Part shown: piece by piece, positions 35,721 through 49,105 of the stretch
Position numbering within the stretch: position 1 is the first letter of the stretch
How the letters are laid out: each line of letters opens with the position of its first letter
Assembly (NCBI GenBank): GCA_018398815.1
Contig: CM031607.1
Location: 85,708,604-85,772,603, forward strand
Reading direction: 5' to 3'
DNA from: Conus ventricosus
Taxonomy: Eukaryota; Mollusca; Gastropoda; Neogastropoda; Conidae
Length of the DNA stretch: 64,000 nucleotides
Made by a program: the position numbers and the translations under genes
Notes under the pieces: generated by a model
Seen by the model: the letters and a program-made list of their open reading frames with translations, nothing else
Database searches by the model: none
What the model was told of the DNA's origin: nothing

Positions 35721-37316
35721 TAATTCCTCTTCTCTTCTGTTCATGAAAGGATGGTGGAAAAATGTCATTTAAAAAAAATCCCACTCTCACCCAGTCCATC
35801 ACCACTCTCATCTGACACAGTTGCCTGCTGAATAAAAATCTTTATTTCAAATGCATCAGAAAACAGTTGACACAGTTTTGGTCATAGAAAGAAATGTTAC
35901 ACATCAACAGTAATGCCCGTCCAAATTTACACAATCAGATCTCTCCATGAGAACTATGATTTCAAATTTCTTTGGTAATTGTAACATTTCATCGCAATTA
36001 ATTAAAAATCTGTTTAAACATACAAAATGTTGTGGAGGTAAGAATATCATTTCCAAAATAGATGCACAGCAACTTAACTATTCAGGGCAAATTCCATGAA
36101 GTATTAAGTAATGTGGAGACTCATCAATGTAGATCGAAACATTCGGGCAAGAGCTTTGAATACATGACCTAAACAGCCAAAGGCTAGAATGTATGAGGCA
36201 CTTTGGTTCAGTGGTTCGAGCAGCGTCTTAGATTTATCAGCAACATATTTCAGGTTTGTGTGTGTGTGTTTTCAGTGCTACAACCAGTGAAATGGAGATA
36301 ATGTTGACGGTGAATCATGTTAAAAAAAAAATTTTTTCTTACATGCCGCCTACGTAAGGGGAGCAGCATTAAGCTTTGTTCATAACATGGCACCGACTAC
36401 TGGGCAGCACTCTGAGTGCACAGTAATTCATAAAACCTTTTTTCCTTGTCCTCTAAAACTAATTTCAGGTGTGAGAATGGAATCCATCTGTTCAAAAATG
36501 CCAGATATCAAACTACATGGGAAATTTAACACAGATATGCACACACAAAAATCTGAAACTGCTAAACATACCACCTAAGCAGCAGCTGTGCAACAACAAA
36601 CATTGCACACACACTCGGGGAAAGACGAGCGCCCACTAGTACATGTAAGGAAAGAATTAAAATGTACTTTTTTTGAACAGACCGTGCACGTAATGTTTAG
36701 TTGAATTTTCACTCTTTTTTTCTTTTTTAACTGGTTTGAAATTGTGAAGCTCCCCAAAGGTGCGACTCCATGGAGTTCATATCCATTCTTCCCTGAACAT
36801 CGCACATCCAGACACCTGACACAACAGCAGTGTGTCTGATAGGTCAAGTACACATTATAGACCTGTGCCCAGAACATACCAATAACATCCAGCTCCTTTG
36901 CAGCGGGTTTCTTTTTCCCAGAAACATTGTAAATCCAATTCTTTTCATTCTGAAAAAAAAAGGGTACATGTCTCAAAAAGATATGAAAAACATATAAAAT
37001 CAGTTTTCATCATGACGTTATTGATGTGGGATTGTTCAGTTGCACATCTTTCTCTCCCTCCCCTTTACACCTGAAACTGCTGGGCGTGCATTCCTTCATC
37101 AGATGAAAGCAACATGATTAACTGGGAATAACGTAGTCAAACAGAATAATTAACGAAGTCAAGCAACCTCTGAAAGGGATGCCGACTCAGGCTGGTCCCA
37201 TGACTGACCAGTGACTGTCATCAGTGGAAGACTTTGTGAGTCGTGTACATGGCGTCAGAACAGAGACGCACTGAACGCCCAATGTTGACAGTTCCCTGCG
37301 GACTAGCGATGCTGAG

Positions 37317-37404
37317 ACTGCGATGGGACAAGTATGGGACTGCGATGGGACAAGTATGGGACTGCGATGGGACAAGTATGGGACTGCGATGGGACAAGTA
37401 TGGG
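37317..37404 (+). repeat. 22-bp tandem repeat, four copies
   Basis: The unit contains ACTGCGATGGGACAAGTATG; four copies are essentially identical. Confidence 0.93.
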
Positions 37405-37524
37405 ACTGCGCAGAAGAACCAGAATGACTGACTGGGAACTGATGCCACAGAGAGGCACAAGAGATCGACTAAGATGAAATTTTAAAAAAAGAAAAAAGTA
37501 TAACAGAGACCCTACCTCCTGCCA

Positions 37525-37915
37525 GTTTACTGTGTACGGCCACACACTTCCAGGTCATCTTGGTGTCGTTACTCCTCTATGTCCCTATCCCATCATGCAC
37601 TGCCACATACTTCATGTAATCTGGGTGGCGCTACTCGTGTCCTCTATGTCCCTATCCCATCATGCACTGCCACATACTTCAAGTTATCTCAGTGTCACTA
37701 CTCCGTCCATGTTCCTATCCCATCATGCACTATAACACACTTTACATGTCATCGCAGTGGCACAACTCAAGTCTATGTTCCTATCCTATCATACCCGGCC
37801 ACACATTTTTCAAGTCGCCTCGATAATATTACTCCATCCATGTTCCTATATCCCATCATACACGGCCACACACTTTTCCAAGTCATCTTGGTAATACTAC
37901 TCCATCCATGTTCCC
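37525..37915 (+). repeat. ~65-bp tandem repeat, about six diverged copies
   Basis: Each unit carries CTATCCCATCAT(G/A)CAC followed by CACA.ACTT and ACTCC. Periods range from about 61 to 68 bases. It lies 270-660 bases beyond the BLVRA stop codon, so it may be transcribed in the 3' UTR. Confidence 0.85.
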
Positions 37916-38187
37916 ATTACTCTGTCGAGTTTCCTATTCCCCCTCGACACGATCATACACTTTTCATGTCCTTTCTGTGTTTGTCAACGTTGACATTTGA
38001 ACATTTTCTGATGAATCACAACTCCAGATCCTTTTTGTCAAGGCCCTCTGTAGGCCGTCCTAGTCAGGTGACACTATCATCAGCTGGGATTAAATGGTCA
38101 TGAGCCATGGCAGTTTTTATCAGTTCAGAAACATGCATTGTTCTTCCTGAGTATGGTTTTTTTTTAAATGACGGAGAAGCAGACGCC

Positions 38188-38315
38188 CTATTTCAGGAAA
38201 GCGTGGGCTTCTTCAGCGATCTCGATGCAGCGAACAGACATTGCCACATCGGCTTCCACCGACTTATCTCCCCGCACCTTCGCGGCGAAGATTTCAAGGT
38301 CCTGCATGAAGAGAC
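38188..38315 (-). CDS. BLVRA: BLVRA exon 7 and stop
   Basis: The acceptor TTTGCAG follows directly on a (TG)n tract. It encodes [20 protein letters not shown] to EEAHAFLK and TAG (38,190-38,188). Confidence 0.9.
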
Positions 38316-38317
38316 CT

Positions 38318-38361
<44 letters not shown>

Positions 38362-38701
38362 ACACACATCAAGGACTATGATGGCAAATACATTTGTACT
38401 CAAACATTTAAGTTTTTAAAAAATCCTTTGTTTTATTCCAAGATAAATAATGGCCAAATATCATCTGCCTCTCTCTCTCTCTCTGTTATCTACCCATTCC
38501 TGTGCCCTTCAGTGGCACATTCCCATTACTGAATCGTTCACATGATGCAGTAAAGGGAGGGAACACACCGTAACATGTCATCCATATTTGGGGGGCTTTA
38601 AATATTGGGAGGTTGGGGCTGAAGGGGAGGGGGACAGAAAATTTGCCGTAACCCCCCAGCTCCCTAACATTTTCGGGAGAGAGGATGGTCCATGTCCCTC
38701 C

Positions 38702-38737
<36 letters not shown>

Positions 38738-41700
38738 ACCCCCCATCTTCCCCAGTTTTGACACCATAGCCAGTTAAAAAAAAAAGTTATCATCAGTACC
38801 AGTCTGCCTGTACCTGGCTTCTTTGGCCCTGGAGCAGCCCCTGCTTGTACAGCCGAGGAGTCAAACACTTCTCCGTCTTCAAACTCCACATATGTGATTC
38901 CCTTACGCTGTACTGGCTCCTTGTAACGCTCCCCTTTTACATACAGCTTCCTGCACACAACATGTGATGCTTAACGCACACTCCAGTTTCACATGCCACA
39001 GAACCTGTGACACTATGACGCATGCTCCTCTTTCACATACCACAGAACACGTCACACAATGACACATGCTCCCCCTTTCACATACCACAACACTCACACT
39101 ATGACAAATGCTCCCCTTTCACATACCACAGAACATGTCACACTATGACGCACACTCCCCTTTCACATACCACAGAACATTTCGCACTATGATGCACGCT
39201 CCCCTTTCACATACCACAGAACACGTCACACTATGACGCACACTCCCCTTTCACATACCACAGAACACGTCATACTCTGCAGGATGAGAACAGCTCCGCC
39301 CAGTTCTCCCGCCGTTCCGCCGTCTTTTAAAAAAATCTCCGCCGAAAAAAAAAAAAAAAAGGCTATCGCGATTTTTTGCCTCCCAATCTCGGCGAGACGC
39401 CTCCGGCGAGATTCCCAAATGCGCTGGTTTTTACTCGGTTGACTCGGCCAACCACTGCACATCCGCTTACAGCGCCGATCGACCGAGTGTCATTTGTGAG
39501 TCATGGCGTCGAACGAAATCGCAAAAAAAAGGAAAAAATATCCCAACCGTTGGAAAGAAAACTGGCTCGAGGAAGAGGTGTGTGGGAGTAGAGTTGGAGA
39601 TAGCATATGCAAAAGCAGTGAAGAGCAGGCGTTATGTGTTGCTTGCAACAAGAAAATCAGCTTCGGAAGTCGTGGCTTCATTACGATTGCTGGTGTTAAA
39701 TTAGTGTTGATTTTGACTAAGAATAGCATTAGTTAGTATAAAAAAAAGAGTTCAATGAGAGGTGTAATTTTGGACTAAGACTCAATTGAAAGACTTCATT
39801 CAGTGGTGTAGGTGTTTCACAGGTCGTATGAGGCCTACACTACAGATCAACCTTGAGAACTGTAGGCCTAAATAAAGAAGTATCGAAAGACAAATGCCAG
39901 CATAGAGTGTGTTCTACCAAGGACACACTGAAGCAGAAAAGAAAAAGGCCTACTTCTACTACTACTAGCAGGTAAGGCCAAATTGTTTTTGTATTTATGT
40001 GCCTTTTGTGAAAAACTGAAATATAGTTTAGTTTTAATAGTAATGCCTTGTGTGAAATGTGATTTTAATAACAGAATGTAGATAAATTTAGTTCAATTTA
40101 GATAAGGGCTAGAAACATATTTTGATGGTTTTAAATGTGGATTTTTCTTGTTTATATATTAAAAATGCTTCAGCTTCAGGGGCGCTGCCCCCAGACCCCC
40201 AACAGAAAAATCTCCTCTGCTTTTTTAAAATCTGTTCTCATCCCTGACTCTGACGCACGCTCCCTTTCACATACCACAGAATATTTCGCACTATGATGCA
40301 CGCTCCCCTTTCACATACCACAGAACACGTCACACTATGACACACACTTCCCTTTCACATACTACAGAACATGTCACACTATGATGCACACTCCCCTTTC
40401 ACATACCACAGAACATGTCACACTATGACGCACACTCCCCTTTCACATACCACAGAACGCGTCGCACTATGACGCACACTCCCCTTTCACATACCACAGA
40501 ACATGTCGCACTATGATGCACACTCCCCTTTCACATACAGCCTCCTACACAGAACACGTCATACTATGACGCACACTCGCCTTTCACATACCACAGAACA
40601 CATCACACTATGACACACACTCCCCTTTCACATACCACAGAACACGTCACACTATGACGCACACTCCCCTTTCACATACCACAGAATGCGTCACACTATG
40701 ACGCACACTCCCCTTTCACATACCACAGAACATGTCGCACTATGATGCACACTCCCCTTTCACATACAGCCTCCTACACAGAACACGTCATACTATGACG
40801 CACACTCGCCTTTCACATACCACAGACCACATCACACTATGACCCACACTCCCCTTTCACATACAGCCTCCTACACAGAACACGTCGCACTATGACCCAC
40901 ACTCCCCTTTCACATACAGCCTCCTACACAGAACACGTCACACTATGATGCACACTCCCCTTTCACATACAGCTTCCTACACAGAACACGTCACACTATG
41001 ACGCACACTCCCCTTTCACATACAGCTTCCTACACAGAACATGTCACACTATGACATGCTCCCCTTTCACATACCACAGAACACATGACACACGCTCCCC
41101 TTTCACAAACTACAGAACATGTCGCACTATTATGCAAACTCCCCTTTCACATACCACAAAACACATCACACTATGACGCACACTCCCCTTTCACATACAG
41201 CCTCCTACACAGAACACGTCACACTATGATATGCTCCCCTTTCACATACAGTTTCCTACACACAACACGTCACACTATGACGCATGCTCTTTCACATACA
41301 GCTTCCTGCAAACAACACGTGTCAATATGACCCATGCTCCCCTTTCACACACAGCTTCCTGTACACAACACTTCACACAATGACGCATACTCCCCTTTCA
41401 CATACAGCTTCCTGCACAAAACACGTCACACTATGACGCACGCTCCCCTTTCACATACAGCTTCCTGCACACAACACGTCACACTATGACGCAGGCTCCC
41501 CTTTCACATACAGCTTCCTGCACACAACACCTCACACTATGACACACGCTCCCCTTTCACATACAGCTTCTTGCACACAACACGTCACACTATGACGCAC
41601 GCTCCCCTTTCACATACAGCTTCCTGCACACAACATGTCACACTATGACGCACGCTCCCCTTTCACATACAGCTTCCTGCACACAACACCTCACACTATG

Positions 41701-43475
41701 ACGCACGCTCCCCTTTCACATACAGCTTCCTACACACAACACGTCACACTATGACGCACACTCCCCTTTCACATACAGCTTCCTGCACACAAACAGCCCT
41801 GATGTGGCCCTTTGCGGTCAGCTGGGCTATAAGCAACATTATCTTATCTCCTGCACACAACACGTCACACTATGACGCACGCTCCCCTTTCACATACAGC
41901 TTCCTGCACACGACACGTCACACTATAACGCACGCTCCTATTTCACATACAGCTTCCTGCATACAACACGTCACACTATGACACACGCTCCTATTTCACA
42001 TACAGCTTACTGCATACAAAATGTCACACAATGATGCATCTTAGTGTCAGCTTCAACAAAGGTACATGCATCTCTCGTCACTGCATTCTACTGACAATTT
42101 CCAGAATGATACGGTTACTCTGCAAACAACTTGCATGGGCACGTTCTCCACAAATCCTCATGAAGACGTACCACAAACAAACTTCTGGTGTGGATATTCT
42201 TCAACTTCCAAAGGTAAACAAATACTCTACAAGAAACTTTGACATCCTTACATTCTTTATGTAACCTCTGCAACACATCCATTCTTATCTCTAAAACGGT
42301 GAAGAAGCTCCAAGGTGTGTTCCACGTCACGTACCACTCACAATGAAACATCTTTTAGAGTGTTGGGACTTGCATGATGTCGGACACAAACACTTTACAG
42401 CAGATTCCATGAAAACCTTGTTCAGAGATGTCCCACCCGATGTGAGATGTCCCACCCAATGTGAGATGTCCCACCCAATGTGACCTTTGACTTTTCAACA
42501 CCAGCGGAATTCGCTCTTCCCCAGCACCATCAAGGATCGGAACGAGCTGCCTGCAGAATCTGCCAGTGCCATCAGTCCTGGCATTCTCAAATCAGCAGTC
42601 AGGAAATAACCTTACATATAACTTTTTTTTTGTCAACACGATTCGGCAGCATGCAGGGGCCCCTGAACCGATCCTGGCTGGCCAGATCAACTTCAACGCT
42701 GTCTCTGTCTCTCTTTTTTTTTCCCCAAGTCACAACTGGAAAAGTATCAAAGCAATCAATGTGATTCTTATGCATGCTTATCAAAAGAAAAACTCTGCTG
42801 CCCAAGAGTGCCCCTGGATGCCCATTCCAGAGCCTGGCAAAGAGGGGACAGCCCTATCATTCATGTCATCAATTCTTTCCCGAAGGTGGAGTATGGCTGC
42901 CTTAATGGCGGGATAAAAAAACGATCATACACACAAAACTCCACTGCCTGTCTATACAGGCAGTGTCCGCAGGAGTATCTGCCTGCGTACGCAGAAAGAA
43001 AGAACAAGAAAAATGTCATCAAGTCTCAACACATGTGGATATCCTCTGTACACATATATCGGCTTTCTGTACTATTTGCTTTCCCCAACCTCCTCAAAAG
43101 AACAAGACACGAACCACCGACAACCTGTCCACTTACTGACCGCCCGACTTGGGGCAGAACTGGCCACAGAACTTGATGCCATCGTCAGAGACGTCCAAGG
43201 TGGCCCCTGTGGCCTTCAGGTCCCCGAAGACGTTGTAGAAGGCCTGTAGTGCGGCGATGTTGCTCAAGAAGGGCTTGCCGCTCTGCGGCAGCTTCTCCAC
43301 CCAGCCGTTGAACTTGCCTGCCATCAGAACAGCACACAACGCGTTTAGCGAGGCCCACTGGAAAATGTCTGCTTTTTCTTTCCTGTTTTATTATTTACGG
43401 AAGATGGGGGGGAGGAGGGAGTTATTTTCTTTCCATTTCTGCACACAGAATCTTTTATTTTGTATTTTTCTTTGT

Positions 43476-43511
<36 letters not shown>

Positions 43512-44177
43512 TCACATGCAGACACACTCACACACACATATCTATAAAGAGAGAGACACAAACACACACAGACAGAGAGAGGGACAGACAGAGAGAGAGA
43601 GAGAAAGAGTTTAAAAATTAAATTGCACACAAAGTGAGGTGGAATAATACCCAGAATAAATTCGCTAATTCTATTCACACCAACTCAAACATGCCCAAGA
43701 CAAAACGAAAACTCTGGCTTCACTTTGCAAGCAACTTTCATTCACGCTGACTGCTACCCTTCGTTGTTTTGTATTTCGCTTTACGTCAACCTGTTTTAGG
43801 CGTCCACTTGTGATCATCGTATACCACTTTTGGATTGCTCGTCCTTCATGTTCCTTGTCCTGAGTGTGGTTTATACTGCCTGAAGAAGACCTAAGAGGTC
43901 GAAGCCAGTCATCTTTTGTCTTGTGATTGGTTTGTTCATGTTTGGCAGATGTTTTACTTGAGACTTTAAAAGATAGAACTCTGGCACCAAGCACACACAG
44001 AATGGCAGGGACCTCACCAGTGAGGGAGCTGGTGGCAGTTTTCAGCTGCTTCGATGCCGCCATTGCCTTCAGTTTGAGGTGGCTCTCGGTCAGCAGTCCA
44101 ATGTTTTCTTCATGCAGAATCAGACCTGGAACACACACATCTCGTATCAGGGGAGTGTGTGTGTGTGTGTGTGTGTG

Positions 44178-44211
<34 letters not shown>

Positions 44212-44350
44212 TGTGTAGTGTGTGTGTGTGTGTGTGTAGTGTGTGTGTGTGTGTGTGTGTATGCGTGTGTGTGTGTGTAGTGTAGTCTGTGTGTGCGTGT
44301 GTGTGTAGTGTAGGCTGTGTGTCCGTGCGTGCGTGCGTGTGTGTGTAGTG

Positions 44351-44383
<33 letters not shown>

Positions 44384-44442
44384 GTAGTGTAGTCTGTGTG
44401 TATGTGTGTGTGTAGTGAGTGTGCGTGTGTGTTTTTGTGTGT

Positions 44443-44487
<45 letters not shown>

Positions 44488-46034
44488 TAGTGAATGCTTG
44501 CATGCATGTGTGTGTGCGCAAGTCTGTGAGTGCGCGTGCACATGCGCATGCATGCATATGTGTTTGTGCTTCTCTTTCTCTGTCTCTTTTTTTTTTTGTA
44601 GCATAACCCCCACGCCCCCCATTCCGGCCCCCAATTCACAGTCATGCCCTGGCTCATCACGTTGCAGCTCTGGCAACGGAAATTCCTTGAGCGATCAAGA
44701 TGAGGCAACCTTCCAGAAGAGACGCTGCACTGCTGCCGAGTCTTTTCAGTGGTGTTCAGTGGCGCCTGTTCTGATCCAACATACGCAAGTCGCTATCTAC
44801 TATGCCCTCAAACCAACAACAGTAAACTGTTTAGTTGCAGAGCCAGCGTAAGTGGACGTACCCTTCCAGAAGGTTCCACTACATCCATCCAATGACATTT
44901 TCTTTCTTTCTTTCTTTTGCGTACGCAGGCTGGTACTCCTGCGGACACTGCCTTTATAGACAGGCAGTGGAGTTTTGTGACCGTTTTTTTTTATCCTGCC
45001 ATTAAGGCAGCCATACTCCATCTTCAGGGAAGGTGCATGCTATGTGTAACGTGTCATCCATACCAACGGCCAAACTGGCCTTCTCTTCCGAAAGTTGGTG
45101 ATGGAATTTTACGTGTGTGCAAGATGTTGTGCGTGCGTTCACACACGGAACCTTGGTTTATAGTTTCATTCAAAGGACTGTATGGGGAATGGAGTCTGAA
45201 CCAATGTTAACTCCAAGGGAAAAATCCCCCCGTACCGAAATTCGAACCCGCAACCCCACGATCACGAGTCCAGCGCTCTACCAACTGAGCTATTCCGGCC
45301 CCCCATCCAATGACAGCCAGCCATGAACTTGTCGATACCAATTACCTAGACACAAATTCACCATGGGCAGCCATGAACTTGTCGATACCAATTACCTAGA
45401 CACAAATTCACCATGGGCCTGAACATGAAGATGAAATCGAAACTGAGTTACCATGAGAACAGGACATGAACTGACACAGAGTCTGAGACACTCTCTTCAT
45501 GCTGACCCATCAGGACGATGAAGATGAAGCCACAGAGTTCCATTCTGATAAGAGACTGCATGCCAGACTGTGTTCAACGCTTGCTTTCATAATCTATCCC
45601 AGCCTCAATCAGGCCCATGAGATGCAGACACCTGTAGTGTTGGTCAGGAAATTTGAGCAGCACCCTTAAGTACTCATCCATCACATGATGAAAGTCAAAT
45701 GTGTGGTCCCAGTCTTTGCAACTGAACCCCGTGGCAAACTCAACTCTGGGTAGGAGCTGATTGGGCTGAAAAAATTCCACAAAATAATATTGATGATCTT
45801 CTTCTTGTTTTATACACATCACCAACCTCCATTTGCTGATTTTCAGTCAACCTGCTGAAAGACAAACCTTCAAACAAAAATCATTATATCTACCCAAATT
45901 CTTTTTTTTTTTATAATTATGACATTGTGTATCATTTTTCAGTCCATGCATAACAAAACATTAAATCATAAAGCGTCAACATCTGTTGGTGTATTCAATT
46001 GTTAAGCAAAAAACCTGAAGAGTACACACACACA

Positions 46035-46131
<97 letters not shown>

Positions 46132-47430
46132 ATCATCATCATCACCACCACCACCACCACCACTTCTATCACCCACAACCATCTTTTTGGTTTTTTTTGG
46201 GGGATTGAAATGCAGTTGAAAGATTACTCTGTTTTTGATCAATTCACAACTGTACAAAACCTACTACTTTAGTGCTTGTTCATTCATTTGTGTATCATCT
46301 ACATTCATAAGTGAACAGACATGGACAGTTATTTCAAGTACGCGAGTCTGGGAAAAAAAGATCCCAGTCCCACATGAATCCAAAGAGGGGGCAGGGAGGG
46401 AGGTTGGGGTGGGATGGGGGCATGAAGCGTTCCAAATATTTGCAAAAGCAAGGGGGATGGACGTGTTAACATCATTCCAACCAACCACGGGGATGCAGCA
46501 AAAGCTTTACTTGCGCATCTATCGCAGACACTTTCACTCTCAGATGGAAGCTTTCAAAGGGAGAGTACTGCTCTTGGCCCTGAACAGAATCATCTGCTGT
46601 CAAGGACCCGACCATCTGCTGTCAAGGACCCGACCATCTGCTGTCAAGGACCCGAGGCCATACTGTTCTTTTTTATCAAGCAAGTGGCTATGTTTGTCAA
46701 TGACTCCCTGCCTGACAAGTTTCGTGCTTGAGGCAAAACATAACTCAGGTCTCTTTAGTATCTTGGAGTCAATGAAATCTTGTTCAAACCATATCACCCA
46801 ACCCTGCAACACCCCCCCCCCCCCCCCCCTCCCCCAAAGCAACACTCATGAGAAAATGATCAGTCATCTGGTTAATAACATGATACATGTTCTTGCCATG
46901 ATTTTCTCGACATGTCTCTCAGCTGTCAAAAAGTACTAACCCCACCCCTACCCCACCCCGCCTCCCCATCTCTATACGATCATAAACACGGAGCCAGACA
47001 CTGTCAAACATGTAGTGACATTCTTTATCAATTTCACCGATGTTTGTATCCTTTATACGCTGTAAAATTTTCATGACGGTTCACATTCCTCTCATGTGAC
47101 AAGCAAAACCTGGTTGATCAAGCTTGGCCAACCAAAAGCTAGCTTACAAATACTAGCCACAGGAATGCGAGTTTGCATCCACTGCCATTCGTTCACACTT
47201 TCAAGTGGTGACTGTCAATGTCAATTATATGTGGGGTGTTTGTTTTTAAATCTAAAAGAAAAAGTTAATTAACTTCCAAGTTTCAACAAAGTTTTCATAC
47301 CCCTGTAATTTCAAGAAATAATATGACAAGCACAGTACACACAGGGGACACAACATACACATACACACACACACGCACATACACATGCAGGTATACACAC
47401 ACATGCACATACACATACACACACGCGCGC

Positions 47431-47468
<38 letters not shown>

Positions 47469-47488
47469 ACACACACACACGCATGCGT

Positions 47489-47529
<41 letters not shown>

Positions 47530-47876
47530 TGCACACACACACTCACACACTCACACACACACACACACACACACAAACTTCTAAATAACTCCAGTCCATC
47601 ATGCTCCAGCCTCACTCTTACCTTTGCCGGCTGCCAGAGTGTAAAGGTCACGAGCTATGGCAGAGGACAGCGCCACAGGGTATTCCACCAGCACATGCTT
47701 GCCCCTCTCCACAGACTGCCTGGGAGCACACAGTGTGTGACATTCAGCCATCAACGTCTGAGTACATTCTGCAAAACTCTCCACAAAGAGACGAGGACTA
47801 AACAACAACCATGTGTCAAAAAAAGGAAAAAAAAAATCTCTTAACAAAGAAACAATAACTAAACAACAACCATGAG

Positions 47877-47922
<46 letters not shown>

Positions 47923-48639
47923 CGCGAAGGGACAACATCATTCACAAACTAAAGTCAGTTTTTATAAACTTTTAAAGCCTTAGAGAGTTTACTCACATTT
48001 TCGTAAAAACTTTTAAGGATCGTACAAACCCTACTACAACCAACAACGATCATAACCAACAGTCTGGCTGTACCTGATGTAGTCCTCGTGGGTCTCAGGT
48101 TCTGTACAAATGATGACCCCACTGACATCTCGTGCCTCCAGAGCATCTGCCATTGAAAGCCGAGTCACACCTGGAATGTCTATTTCCCGTCTGAAAACAC
48201 AGCACACATCTAACTTCACAACAAAAAAAAAAATTTTTTCCAGAAATTTCTGCCCGCCCCATCTGAAAGCACACTGGATTAGAGGTAGACATCTGTGAAT
48301 GAAAAGGAAGGCATAATTAGAATTCTAAAATGAGGCTGACTCGCGATACAATTTTAGAATTCAATTAAATTGATGCAACCACTCAGAGTCCAACTAGAGT
48401 AAACAACAGGGTGCTAACAACTTTTCTTAAGTAACAATGACACGCAGATTGATTTTGATCACCCACACAAATAAAACATAACATGAAAAACATTTAAAAC
48501 TACAAAGAGAGGGTAACTTGGGGAAGTCAGGCTGGACAAATCAAACCAAGAAAGCCTAATCACTGTAAAAGCTGAGAAACAACAAGAATATTTTATTTAT
48601 ATGCAGCAAGCCAAGAAACAACAAATAAAAATATTTTCA

Positions 48640-48688
<49 letters not shown>

Positions 48689-48740
48689 AGCCCTGATGTG
48701 GCCCTTTGCGGTCGGCTGGGCTATAAGCAACATTATCTTA

Positions 48741-48787
<47 letters not shown>

Positions 48788-48824
48788 TTATTTATGGCAC
48801 ACAAACACATAGCACACATGCAGG

Positions 48825-48857
<33 letters not shown>

Positions 48858-49048
48858 ACTCACACACACAAGCAACAGTATTTAAACATGTTATTAAGCT
48901 CTTTAAGATATGTTATCTCAGAATTAAATGGAAAAGATATCAGACGGCAAAAATTAAAAGCCTCAAATTAACAACATTCTGAGATGCTGAAACAAAAGCA
49001 TTAAAACATCTATTGAGGATATATTATACATGAAATCTTTGCAGCAAA

Positions 49049-49105
<57 letters not shown>

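Larger units (their letters stand above)
35101..38187. other. Convergent intergenic region (3' flanks of CDK5RAP1 and BLVRA)
   Basis: No recognised exon. It contains the candidate poly(A) signal at 35,174, a dispersed repeat at 35,605-35,720, a 22-bp tandem repeat at 37,317-37,404 and a roughly 65-bp tandem repeat at 37,525-37,915. A minus-strand AATAAA (35,841-35,846 on +) could end a long BLVRA 3' UTR; this is a guess from position. Confidence 0.6.
38951..42010 (-). repeat. Splice-acceptor satellite in BLVRA intron 5
   Basis: About forty units of 40-55 bases. In the BLVRA sense direction a full unit reads TTGTGTGCAG|GAAGCTGTATGTGAAAGGGGAGCGTGCGTCATAGTG, in pieces: the acceptor, then the first eight codons of exon 6 (KLYVKGER), then a stop TAG three codons on. 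A shorter variant (TCTGTGGTATGTGAAAGG in the sense direction) lacks the acceptor and predominates at 38,985-41,150; the acceptor-bearing form predominates at 41,190-42,010. A 967-bp element (39,280-40,246) and a 56-bp element (41,794-41,849) are inserted into it. Confidence 0.93.

Noticed and set aside
36387..36578. 63-codon frame in the intergenic region
   Set aside because: No recognisable domain, no conserved splice or promoter context; likely chance.
42885..43176. Frame containing [20 protein letters not shown]
   Set aside because: This is the translation of the SINE body; the same peptide string recurs at the other SINE copies.
46235..46939. 234-codon open frame on the + strand
   Set aside because: It runs through a 22-bp tandem repeat and a poly(C) run in BLVRA intron 3, has no recognised motif and lies antisense to the gene; a chance frame is more likely.
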